NCBI GenBank assembly: GCA_963772595.1
Contig: CAVYXZ010000007.1
Coordinates: 186,001 to 250,000 of the forward strand
Source: CAVYXZ01 sp963772595
GTDB lineage: Bacteria; Chloroflexota; Anaerolineae; Aggregatilineales; Phototrophicaceae
Length of the DNA stretch: 64,000 nucleotides
Direction of reading: 5' to 3'
Position numbers and translations under genes: made by a program. The notes under the pieces were generated by a model. The model was not told the DNA's origin and ran no database searches. It worked only from the letters and a program-made list of their open reading frames with translations. Below are positions 8,398-16,781 of the stretch, piece by piece. Every line of letters starts with the position of its first letter. Position 1 is the first letter of the stretch.

Positions 8398-10984
8398 GTG
8401 AAACTGATTCTCACTCATCCAAACGCCGATTTCGATGCTGTGGCGGCCTCGCTGGCCGCGCATAAGCTCTACCCCGATGCGATCCCTCTGCTGCCGGACC
8501 GGCTGAACTACAACGTCGATGACTTCCTGATGCTCTACCGCAGCGGCCTGCCCTTCGTCTTCGAATCCGATCTGCACGATACGAAAGCCGAACGGGTCAT
8601 CCTGGTGGATACACAGCGCCTGCCCAAAGGGATCGCGCTGCCGAAGCGGACGCCGGTCGAGATTATCGACCATCACCAGCCCTACACACGCGACGATCTC
8701 CAGCCGCAGGAACAGTTTCTAAGCGAGACGGTCGGCGCGGCCACGACGATCCTGGTCGAACGCATCCAGCAGCGGCAGATCAGCCTCAGCCCGCTGGAAG
8801 CGACTCTGCTAGCGCTGGGCATCTACGAGGACACCGGCTCGCTGAGCTACGGCACGACCACCGCGCGCGACATTCGGGCGGCGGCCTGGCTGCTGGAACA
8901 ACAGGCGTCGTTGGATACCGTGCGCCGTTTTCTCTCGCCACCGCTCAACGAGGCACAGCAGGCCCTCTTCGACCGGCTGATGGACCAGAGCGAAGACCGC
9001 AGCGTGCGCGGCCACAGCATCACGGTCGCTCATGCCCGCGTGGACGAACACGTCTCCGAGATCAGCAGTGTAGTTCACCGCCTGCGCGATGTCCTCGATT
9101 CCAGCGCCATTTTCGTCCTGGTGCAGATGCCCAACCATCTGGTGCTGATCTGCCGCTCAACAGCCGATGCGGTGGATTGCGGCAAGATCGCGCGGCATTT
9201 CGGCGGCGGTGGTCACGACCGGGCAGCGGCAGCCACCATTTACGACCAGAAGCTGGAGGCCGTCCTCCCGGCCCTCTGGGAGCAGATTCAGGCGCATGTG
9301 CGGCCTCTGGCACGGGTCGAGACGCTGATGTCGCACGGCGTCCAGACGCTGGACGTGAACCAGAGCGCGCGTGAGGTCGCCCGGCAGATGCGCCAGATCG
9401 GTCATGAAGGTTTTCCGGTGCTGGATAATGGCCGCATTGTCGGCCTGCTGACCCGCCGCGAACTCGACCGCGCCCTCGAACACGGTCTGGATGACATCAG
9501 CCTGCGCGACATCATGAACGCGGGGGAGGTCATGCTGCACCCTGGCGATTCGGTGCATACGCTGGAACAGACGATGGTTGAATCCGGTTGGGGGCAGATC
9601 CCGGTGGTGGACGACCAGGGCAAGCTGCTCGGCATCGTCACCCGGACCGATCTGATCCAGCATTGGGCCAGCGCGCACCCGGCCCAGGCGGCAGCACAGC
9701 GCAGCATCAGCCCTGAGGAGATCAGCACGGTCCTCGGCCCGGCGGTCGGCGATCTGGTCGAGCGCGTCGCCGTGGAAGCGCAGGCGCAGGACCTGAACCT
9801 CTTCATGGTGGGCGGCGCGGTGCGCGATCTGCTGCTCCAGCGGCCCAACCTGGACCTGGACTTCGTGGTCGAGGGCAGCGCGATTGATTTCGTGGCCCAA
9901 CTACAAGCGCGCTACGGCGGCGAACGCCACGTCTTCAAGCCTTTCGGCACAGCGAAATGGCTGCTGGACGATCCTGATCTGCCGCCGCACATTGACTTCG
10001 CCAGCGCGCGTAACGAATTCTACGAGCATCCCACCGCCCTGCCGACCGTCTACCAGAGTTCGATCAAGCTCGATCTTCAACGCCGCGATTTCACGGTCAA
10101 TACCCTGACGATTCAGCTCAGCCCGGCGGCAGTCAGGGGCCGCGTACTGGATTTCTACGGCGGCCTGGCCGACCTGCAAGCGGGGATTCTCCGCGTGCTG
10201 CACAGCCTCAGCTTTGTGGACGATCCGACTCGCATTCTACGCGCCTTCCGCTTCGAGAATCGCCTGGGCTTCAGCATCGAAGCGCGCACGGCGGAACTTA
10301 TCACGGCGGCGCTGCCGATGCTGCCCCGTGTGACCGGCGAGCGGCTGCGCAACGAACTGACGCTGCTGCTGGAAGAGGATCACCCGGCCCTGGCGCTGCG
10401 GCGTATGGAGTCGCTGGGCATCCTGCGCGCCATCCATCCGGCCTTCGTCCTTGCGCCGGATCTGGAACAGCAGTTACAGGCTGCACAGCCATCCTGGGCC
10501 GCATCCTACGCGAAAGCGGACCTCAGTTGGCACCTGCTGGCCGCGGCGATCCCGCTGGCAGAGCTGGACGATTTCTGCGAGCGCCTGATGTTTGGCCGCC
10601 ACCTGAGCGACTCGCTGCGCGATGCCGCCCGGCTGGCTCAGCGCGACATCGACCTCGGCGTGCCGGAGCTGCGCCCCAGCCAGATCGTTGACCTGCTTGA
10701 CCCGCTGACCGAAATCGCGCTGCTGACGGCCTGGCTGATCGACGAGGACGGGCGCGTTCGAGAACGTATTGACACCTATTTGACTCGCTGGCGGGACATC
10801 ACACCGCTGACGACCGGCCACGATCTGCTGGCACTCGGCTTGAAGCCAGGCCCCTGCTTCCGCGCGATTCTGTCCCGGCTGCGGCAGGCGCGGTCTGGAT
10901 GAGGAAATTCACAGCGACGCCGAGGAGATCGCCCTGCGCGAGTCGCTGGTGGTGAAGGAGGACCTGTGCCGTGACGACCTATGA
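8398..10984 (+). CDS. DHH-CBS-CBS-tRNA nucleotidyltransferase/poly(A) polymerase, frameshifted near its end
   Basis: A multidomain RNA 3'-end enzyme. The start is GTG at 8398. Seen: DHH phosphoesterase (HPNADFDA at residues 7-14, IIDHHQP near 91-97), DHHA1 end (HFGGGGHDRAAAA near 268-280), two CBS domains (about 310-425), then a class II nucleotidyltransferase head (FMVGGAVRDLLL near 468-479, LDLDFVVEG) and the family's helical neck. In bacteria such fusions add the tRNA CCA end or parts of it (A-adding enzymes) or poly(A); which one applies is not decidable here. The first frame stops at 10902, but dropping one G of GG at 10890-10891 restores a typical tail (DEEIHSDAEEIALRESL) ending at 10984. 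Confidence 0.88.
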
Positions 10985-11486
10985 ACCCCAGGCCAGCCTG
11001 GCGCTTCAACTGCCGGTGATGCTGCGCACGGCGACGCAGGACGACCTGCCCAAGCTGGAGTGGTACGGGCAGTACAAGCATTTTCGCAAGGTCTTCCGCC
11101 GGACCTTCCAGGACCAGGAGAGCGGGCGGCGGCTGATGCTGCTGGCCGATTTCAACGACTTTCCTATCGGCCAGTTGTTCGTCAGTTTTCGCGGGCCGAC
11201 GCGGGCTTACTTCTATTCCTTCCGCGTGATGGAGATGTTTCGCGGCCAGGGAATCGGCACCTGGCTGCTGCAAGAAGCCGAGGAAATCGTCACGCAGCGC
11301 GGGGTCGAACGGGTGACGATTGCGGCGGCCCGGACCAACCTGCGCGCACGCCAGTTGTACGAACGCCTTGGCTATCGCATCCGCCGCAGCGACTCAGGGC
11401 GCTGGCGTTACGTGGATCACCGGGGGCGTGTCTGCGAGGTGCATGAACCCAGTTGGATACTTGAAAAAAACCTGATTCCGCGCTAA
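10971..11486 (+). CDS. GNAT-family N-acetyltransferase
   Basis: A 171-residue acetyl-CoA-dependent transferase. Motif A is visible as FRGQGIGTWLLQEAEE near residues 88-103, followed by a motif B region (ARTNLRARQLYERLGY). The start is GTG at 10971 with AAGGAGG immediately upstream; it overlaps the repaired end of the preceding nucleotidyltransferase gene by 14 bases, so the two are probably co-translated. Substrate unknown. Confidence 0.85.
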   Translation: MTTYEPQASLALQLPVMLRTATQDDLPKLEWYGQYKHFRKVFRRTFQDQESGRRLMLLADFNDFPIGQLFVSFRGPTRAYFYSFRVMEMFRGQGIGTWLLQEAEEIVTQRGVERVTIAAARTNLRARQLYERLGYRIRRSDSGRWRYVDHRGRVCEVHEPSWILEKNLIPR

Positions 11487-11571
11487 GATGATCGCTGTTT
11501 TGTATATACCTTTTTATTTTTGGTCTACGTTAGTGTTAAATTTCTGCATACAGGGGAGAGCTTAATCGCCT

Positions 11572-11904
11572 ATGGCAGTACAAAACGAGACCATACAGGT
11601 GACCCGTTGGCGCGGTGGTCAACACCCGACCATCTCACTGGTCACGCGGCTGATGAAGAAGGAAGGTTTGCGGCCCTACATGTGGCGCAACACTCCTAAT
11701 CAGCGCTACGCCGTCCGCAGTCACGGATACCACCGTATCCTCTATGTCATAGATGGCACGCTCGAACTGATCTTCCCGGATAGCAACCAGCGCATTATCC
11801 TGCGGTCCGGCGACCGCACTGACATCCCGGCGGGCACGCGCCACGCCGCCATCGTCGGCAGCACTGGCGCGCAGTGCGTCGAAGCTTCAGTCCCGCGCAA
11901 CTAA
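11572..11904 (+). CDS. Small cupin-domain protein
   Basis: A 110-residue single-domain cupin. A double-stranded beta helix is suggested by YHRILYVIDGTLELIF and the second motif RSGDRTDIPAGTRHAA near residues 80-95. Some metal-binding His positions are kept (HGYH, RHAA), but the usual first motif GxxHxH is not intact, so metal binding is uncertain. GGGGAGAG lies about 12 bases before the ATG. It stands alone between the GNAT gene and the molybdopterin gene. Role unknown; sensing or binding a small ligand is typical of such short cupins. Confidence 0.75.
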   Translation: MAVQNETIQVTRWRGGQHPTISLVTRLMKKEGLRPYMWRNTPNQRYAVRSHGYHRILYVIDGTLELIFPDSNQRIILRSGDRTDIPAGTRHAAIVGSTGAQCVEASVPRN

Positions 11905-11962
11905 TTTATCCACGCCGTAGTCACCCGAACTCTGGCGTTTTTCTTGCCCGGTGAGCTTCCAG

Positions 11963-11968
11963 TATAAT
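11963..11968 (+). promoter_or_regulatory. TATAAT -10 element upstream of the molybdopterin gene
   Basis: Perfect TATAAT. The expected transcript start, about seven bases downstream, coincides with the GTG at 11975, suggesting a leaderless message. No good -35 at 17 bases was found. Confidence 0.4.
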
Positions 11969-11974
11969 GAGCCT

Positions 11975-12814
11975 GTGAACGCTCGAATTGTGGCACGCTC
12001 AACGCTCGATCAGCAGCGCTTCTTTCAGCAGCACAGCCGCAGCATTCCGACTATCGAGACGAATTACTGGTCGTTTATGCTGGGCGGTCGGGTGGAGGTG
12101 CCGCTGCTGCTTTCCCACGCCGATCTGCTGGCGATGCCCGCGCTCGACTATGAGACGCTGATTGCCTGTGCCGGGAATCCGCCGGGCGGACCCGCTGTCG
12201 GACAGGCGCGCTGGCGCGGTGTCCCCATGACAGCGCTGCTGGCCGAGATCAGCCCGCTATCGAACAGCGGTTATGCGCATCTCTACGCAGCGGACGGCTA
12301 TTCGACCTCGCTGACGCGCGATCAACTGGCGCAGGCCGTACTGGTCTACGCCATGAACGAAGCCCCGCTGCCGCCTGAACACGGCGGTCCGCTGCGCCTG
12401 ATCGTCCCCGGCCTCTACGGTTACAAAATGCCCAAGTGGATCCAGCGCGTGCTGCTGGCTGAGGCTCCGCTGGCGGGCTTCTGGGAGGGGCGCGGCTGGC
12501 CGCAGTCTGGCACCGTCGGCCCTACCGCTGCCTTCACCCATCCTCTCGATCAAGCCACACTCAGCGAGCCGGTGACTTTACAGGGTTATGCCTTCGCGGG
12601 CACCGTCGCGGTGGCTCAGGTGGAAATCAGCGTCGAGGACGGCCCCTGGATGCCTGCGCCGGTCGAGCAGGATGCGCCGCAGGGGGCGGCCCGCTGGTCG
12701 ATTGACTGGACGCCGCCGTCAGCCGGAGCCTATTCGCTGCGAGTCCGCGCCCGCGATGCGCAGAATCAGCTTCAGACGATGCCGCTGCATACGATCACGC
12801 TCTATGCCCGCTGA
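11975..12814 (+). CDS. Sulfite-oxidase-like molybdopterin-binding protein
   Basis: An oxidoreductase of about 279 residues with the sulfite oxidase fold. The Mo-ligand Cys sits in LIACAGNP near residue 66, followed by the family segments RWRGVPMTALL, the ADGYSTSL region, and LRLIVPGLYGYKMPKWI. The C-terminal 90 residues resemble the Mo-co dimerisation (Ig-like) domain. No signal peptide is present at either possible start. GTG 11951 lies upstream of a perfect TATAAT and has no ribosome binding site, so GTG 11975 is preferred. The next gene, overlapping by 11 bases, has a Tat signal, which raises the possibility of export as a partner. Substrate unknown. Confidence 0.85.
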   Translation: MNARIVARSTLDQQRFFQQHSRSIPTIETNYWSFMLGGRVEVPLLLSHADLLAMPALDYETLIACAGNPPGGPAVGQARWRGVPMTALLAEISPLSNSGYAHLYAADGYSTSLTRDQLAQAVLVYAMNEAPLPPEHGGPLRLIVPGLYGYKMPKWIQRVLLAEAPLAGFWEGRGWPQSGTVGPTAAFTHPLDQATLSEPVTLQGYAFAGTVAVAQVEISVEDGPWMPAPVEQDAPQGAARWSIDWTPPSAGAYSLRVRARDAQNQLQTMPLHTITLYAR

Positions 12815-13670
12815 CTCGCTGCTGACACGCCGCCGCTTCTTGCAGCTTGCCGGGATCAGCCTGCTGGGCAGCGCTGTCGGATTCGCCTCCGCCGCGCCTG
12901 CTGCCGCCTATTATGGCCGCGCGCTGGATGCCGCCCCGGTTTATCCCCGGCCCGATGCCGCAAGCACACCGCTGGCCCATCTGTGGCCGGACAGCATGAC
13001 GCCAATTCGTGAGGCCGCTGCCGGATGGTATCGCAGCGACACCGGTTACATCCCGCGCGCGCTGCTTCAGCCTATCGAACATCTGCCTGCCGACATCCAG
13101 ATCGCCCCTGCCCCGCCCTTCTGGGCTGAGGTGAGCGCCCCGGTGGCCGCACTGCGCAGCTATTGTGCGCCGGATGCCCCCCTGATCTCACGCATCGGGC
13201 ACGGTGGCGTCATGCAGGTGGTGGACTCTCTGCCCGGCGCAGCGGACTGGTACGGCATCGCAACCGCTGATGGCCGCTTTGTGGGCTGGACTCAGGCGCT
13301 CCACTGGCGGCCCGTGGATTTGCGACTGCACCCGCTGCGCGATCTCGACCTGACGCTGGACTCGCGGCAGCTAACCGTCTGGCAAGCCGGACGCGCGATC
13401 CTTCAGGCTCCGGTAGCGTTGGGCGGCTCCCTGCCAGAGGGCTGTTACGCCATTGCACGTGATCTCCCTGCTGGGCCGCAAGCGCCGACCGGCCATCATG
13501 GCGCGGCCTGGACGATGCGCATCGGCGCGGATTATGCTCTCAGCGGTGTTTACTGGCACAATCGCTTTGGCGACGTCATGCCCGGCCCCAGCGTGCAGGT
13601 TACGCCAATCCTGGCCCGCTGGCTGTACCAGCACCTGCCAGACGAGACTCATTTGCGCGTACACTCATGA
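12804..13670 (+). CDS. Tat-exported L,D-transpeptidase (YkuD)-like protein lacking the catalytic Cys
   Basis: A 288-residue exported protein. The N-terminus has a twin-arginine motif (TRRRFLQLAG, residues 8-17) followed by a hydrophobic Ala-rich stretch. An SH3-like region is plausible in the middle. The last 100 residues follow the YkuD layout: RQLTVWQAGRAI, then PTGHHGAAW, then GVYWHNRFG. In active enzymes the next block is SHGCxN/R; here it reads MPGPSVQVTP, so the His and catalytic Cys are gone. It may be a binding relic or have another chemistry. It overlaps the upstream molybdopterin gene by 11 bases, implying joint expression. Confidence 0.75.
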   Translation: MPADSLLTRRRFLQLAGISLLGSAVGFASAAPAAAYYGRALDAAPVYPRPDAASTPLAHLWPDSMTPIREAAAGWYRSDTGYIPRALLQPIEHLPADIQIAPAPPFWAEVSAPVAALRSYCAPDAPLISRIGHGGVMQVVDSLPGAADWYGIATADGRFVGWTQALHWRPVDLRLHPLRDLDLTLDSRQLTVWQAGRAILQAPVALGGSLPEGCYAIARDLPAGPQAPTGHHGAAWTMRIGADYALSGVYWHNRFGDVMPGPSVQVTPILARWLYQHLPDETHLRVHS

Positions 13671-13680
13671 AAAGTTCATG
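13666..13680. promoter_or_regulatory. Palindrome and repeated CTCATGAAA words
   Basis: CATGAA-AAG-TTCATG forms a 6-3-6 inverted repeat right after the stop at 13670. The word CTCATGAAA occurs at 13664 and again at 13696, with TTGACC at 13685-13690 between them. It could be an operator or a weak terminator upstream of the CcdA gene; undecided. Confidence 0.3.
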
Positions 13681-13769
13681 TTATTTGACCCTCTCTCATG
13701 AAAGAATCAAACAGGGGACGCTATCATAGTAGGGGAAAGCCAACGACCGTGAGCAGGAGTTAGCCAGCA

Positions 13770-15443
13770 GTGGATCCGAGTTTCGTCACCCTTCCGATAG
13801 CCTTCATCGCCGGGTTCATTTCCTTCGTGTCCCCCTGCGTCCTGCCGCTGGTGCCCGCCTATATCGGCTACATGGGTGGCCGTCTGACCCACAGCGTGGC
13901 CGTCTCACAGCCGTCCGAACGGCAGCGCTGGCTCTCCAGCCTGCTGCACAGCCTGTTCTTCATCGGCGGCTTCACCTTCGTCTTCGTCAGCCTGGGTTTG
14001 CTGCTCTACGCCTTCGTGGATGTGGTGGGCGGCGACAATGTGAATACACTGCGCGATATGATCGGGCGCATTGGCGGCGTCGTAATTATCGTCTTCGGCC
14101 TGCATTTTATGGGCCTCCTGCCGACAGGGCTGGCACGATTCCGCCGCAGTGACCGGCTCATCAGCAGTCCCCTGGTCAGCCTGCTCTTCGCCCTGCTGGG
14201 CGGCGCCCTGCTGATGTGGGGCTTCAGCGGCAAGGTCGCATTCTGGGACTCAGCGCTGTGGATGACCGCCGCCTGGGCACCGGAGCTTGGCCTCTTCGCC
14301 ACCGCCAGCTTCTTGATCTGGCTGGTCATACGCGGCGCGTTCACGGATCCGGCCATTTTCTGGCGTGGAACCCTCGACGGCCTGACTCAGGCGCTGTATG
14401 CCGATACCCGGCGCATCGACACGGCGGCACAGGATCACAAAGGCTATATCGGCTCGGCGGCAATGGGCGTCGTCTTCGCCGCCGGATGGTCGCCCTGCAT
14501 CGGCCCGGTCTACGGTGGGATTCTGACGATGGCTGCTCAGGGCAGCGCCAGTGTCTCCCAGGTGACTGTACTGCTGGCCTCTTATTCGTTGGGGCTGGGC
14601 CTGCCCTTCTTCATCACCGCCTTCGCGCTGGACCGCGCGCAGACCCTGCTGCGGCGTTTGCAGCGGCACATGCACGCCATTGAGCTGCTCAGCGGTGCCT
14701 TCCTGGTCGGAATCGGCATTCTGGTCGCCGGGGGCACCCTGCAAGACCTGAGCGCCCGCTTTGGCAGCAGTGATCTGGCTCTGGCGCAGACAAAGTTCGA
14801 GCAGCAGGTGGTCGACGCCCTGACCGGCCAGACCGACACCGCCGGGACCGAAGTGCCGCCTAATCTGGTCATGCCGACTGCTGTGCCGGGTGTGATCCGC
14901 CCCTCTGGGCTTCAGAACCGCGCTGAATCCATGCCGGTCAACGTACCGCCTAACGGGATCCCGCCCGAAATCGCCAGCATCAGCGACCTGGGCGACGGCG
15001 CTACCGCCAGCCTTGGCACCGAAACGGGCGATCTGGCCCCTGATTTCGATACGCTCACCGACAGCGGCCAGCCGATTCGCCTCACCGATTATCGCGGCAA
15101 GGTCGTGCTGGTCAACTTCTGGGCGACCTGGTGCGGTCCCTGCCTGGTCGAGATGCCCGATCTTGAAGCGGTCTACAATCGCTATAAAGACCAGGGCTTC
15201 ACGGTAATCGCCGTGAACAATCAGGAATCCGCCGCCGCTGTGCGCGCTTTCCGTGACGAGCAGAAGCTCAGCTTCCCGCTGGCGCTCGACGAATCAGGTG
15301 CGATTCAGCTTCTCTACGGCGTCCAGAACAGCTATCCCAGCAGCTTCCTCCTTGACCGTGACGGCGTGATCCTGATGCAGCGCAAAGGCATCCTGGACCC
15401 CGACGAACTCCAGACACTGCTCAGCCAGGTGATGGCAGCCTGA
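13770..15443 (+). CDS. CcdA-like thiol transporter fused to a TlpA/ResA thioredoxin
   Basis: A 557-residue membrane protein that should move reducing power across the membrane. The N-terminal part is CcdA/DsbD-like, with SPCVLPLVPAY (Cys near 22) and GWSPCIGPVYGG (Cys near 243). Between the two Cys halves lie about 100 extra residues with additional membrane helices, unusual for CcdA. After a Pro-rich external linker (about 370-410), a thioredoxin fold carries WCGPC at Cys455/Cys458. The fusion lets the transporter reduce its own external thioredoxin. GTG 13770 is preceded by CAGGAG. The next gene, a second TlpA, starts one base after the stop; cytochrome c or other thiol maturation is the likely pathway. 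Confidence 0.9.
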   Translation: MDPSFVTLPIAFIAGFISFVSPCVLPLVPAYIGYMGGRLTHSVAVSQPSERQRWLSSLLHSLFFIGGFTFVFVSLGLLLYAFVDVVGGDNVNTLRDMIGRIGGVVIIVFGLHFMGLLPTGLARFRRSDRLISSPLVSLLFALLGGALLMWGFSGKVAFWDSALWMTAAWAPELGLFATASFLIWLVIRGAFTDPAIFWRGTLDGLTQALYADTRRIDTAAQDHKGYIGSAAMGVVFAAGWSPCIGPVYGGILTMAAQGSASVSQVTVLLASYSLGLGLPFFITAFALDRAQTLLRRLQRHMHAIELLSGAFLVGIGILVAGGTLQDLSARFGSSDLALAQTKFEQQVVDALTGQTDTAGTEVPPNLVMPTAVPGVIRPSGLQNRAESMPVNVPPNGIPPEIASISDLGDGATASLGTETGDLAPDFDTLTDSGQPIRLTDYRGKVVLVNFWATWCGPCLVEMPDLEAVYNRYKDQGFTVIAVNNQESAAAVRAFRDEQKLSFPLALDESGAIQLLYGVQNSYPSSFLLDRDGVILMQRKGILDPDELQTLLSQVMAA

Positions 15444-15444
15444 G

Positions 15445-15960
15445 ATGTTCAGGCGTGTCCTGCTGCTGGCCGGGTCGCTGGTCTCGATGGCGGCAGCACT
15501 GCTGATCCTCCAGGCCCAACCTCAGGCGCACAGTTTCCTGCAAGCCGGGTCGCCCGCCCCGGATTTTGAGGCGCGCAGCCTGGCCGGAGATTCGCTGCAC
15601 CTGGCGGATTTGCGCGGCGCTCCCGTTATTATCAACTTCTGGGCGACCTGGTGCGGCCCTTGCGCGTTAGAAATGCCCCATCTACAATCCATATTTGACC
15701 GCTACCGGGCTGAAGGCCTGCGTGTGCTGGCGGTGAACACAGGCGAAAGCGCCGATCTCATCGCGGCATGGCAGGCACACTATGACCTGAGCTACGATCT
15801 GCTGCTGGACGAGGATCAGGTGATTGCCGCGCGTTACTGGCTGCGTGGACAGCCATCGACCTACCTGGTCTCGCCGGATGGGGTCATCAGCCATATTTTC
15901 TACGGCCCGGTGAGCGAGAGCGCTTTAGCTGCCGCCGTCGAATCGGATTTAGGAATATGA
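15445..15960 (+). CDS. TlpA/ResA-family thiol-disulfide oxidoreductase
   Basis: A 171-residue membrane-anchored thioredoxin-like protein: an N-terminal hydrophobic segment (about residues 5-25), then APDFEARSLAGDSLHLADLRG and WATWCGPC with Cys70/Cys73, a cis-Pro region in GQPSTYLV. It likely receives electrons from the upstream CcdA-like transporter and reduces an extracytoplasmic client. It begins one base after the fusion gene and ends overlapping the next ATG by four bases, so the three form one transcription unit. Confidence 0.9.
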   Translation: MFRRVLLLAGSLVSMAAALLILQAQPQAHSFLQAGSPAPDFEARSLAGDSLHLADLRGAPVIINFWATWCGPCALEMPHLQSIFDRYRAEGLRVLAVNTGESADLIAAWQAHYDLSYDLLLDEDQVIAARYWLRGQPSTYLVSPDGVISHIFYGPVSESALAAAVESDLGI

Positions 15961-16733
15961 CACGAAGAAACGAGACCTGGGCACTCCGTGCCAACCGTCT
16001 GTTGTTGTCCGTCTGCCGCAACTGGCTGGGTATCGCCACCCTGGTCATCGGCATCTACATCAGCCTGCCCTTTGTTGCGCCCATCCTGATGAAAGCCGGG
16101 CTGCCCGGCCCAGCCGACGTGATCTACACGGTTTACGGCCCCTTCTGCCATCAATTCGGCTTCCGCTCGTTCTTTCTATTTGGCGATCAGGCCGTTTACC
16201 CGCGCGCCAATACCGGCACCGCCCTGGGATCCTTTGAGGACTACGCGATTAAAGACCCGGAATTCGTGCGTCTCTTCGCGCTGCACGCCGGAATCGCAGC
16301 ACAAGACGTAACGCGCGCTGATCTGGACCCTTTCACGATTCCGCTGGAAAAGGCCGCCCGTGAGTTTCATGGCGATGAGGCGATGGGCTACAAGCTCACG
16401 CTCTGCGAACGTGACATCGCCATCTACCTGGCCGTTTTCGTGGGTGCAATCCTGTTTCGTTTTGTGCGCCGCAGGCTGCGTCCGGTTCCACTGCTGATTT
16501 ACGTTATCCTTGGTTTGGGGCCTATCGGCATCGACGGTTTCAGCCAGCTTTTCGGCTATCCGCCTTTCAACTTCTGGCCTCTCCGTGAAACGCTGCCTGT
16601 GTTCCGCGTCGTTACAGGCATCCTCTTCGGCCTGATGAATGTCTGGCTGGGCTTCCCATATCTGGAGCTGTCCTTCCGCGAAACCCGCGAACAGATTGAG
16701 CTGAAGCTGCACCGGGCCGGTCTCGATACCTGA
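15957..16733 (+). CDS. DUF2085-family membrane protein
   Basis: A 258-residue membrane protein with about five helices. It has the DUF2085 landmarks: GPFCHQFGFRSFFLFG near residues 60-75 and LCERDIAIYLAV near 142-153, followed by PIGIDGFSQLFG. The conserved Cys and His suggest a redox or metal role, which fits its position at the end of the CcdA/TlpA unit (4-base overlap). Function of the family is not established. Confidence 0.8.
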   Translation: MTRRNETWALRANRLLLSVCRNWLGIATLVIGIYISLPFVAPILMKAGLPGPADVIYTVYGPFCHQFGFRSFFLFGDQAVYPRANTGTALGSFEDYAIKDPEFVRLFALHAGIAAQDVTRADLDPFTIPLEKAAREFHGDEAMGYKLTLCERDIAIYLAVFVGAILFRFVRRRLRPVPLLIYVILGLGPIGIDGFSQLFGYPPFNFWPLRETLPVFRVVTGILFGLMNVWLGFPYLELSFRETREQIELKLHRAGLDT

Positions 16734-16740
16734 AATGAAC

Positions 16741-16771
16741 AAGAAAAAAGCCCCGGTTGTGTGACCGGGGC
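16741..16771 (-). terminator. Strong intrinsic terminator (minus strand)
   Basis: An 8-bp GC-rich stem (16750-16757 with 16764-16771) and a 6-base loop, followed on the minus strand by a run of T (16741-16749 read in reverse). It ends the tad surface-gene unit and, lacking a T tract on the plus strand, only weakly serves the convergent DUF2085 gene. Confidence 0.85.
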
Positions 16772-16781
16772 TTCGTGAAGA

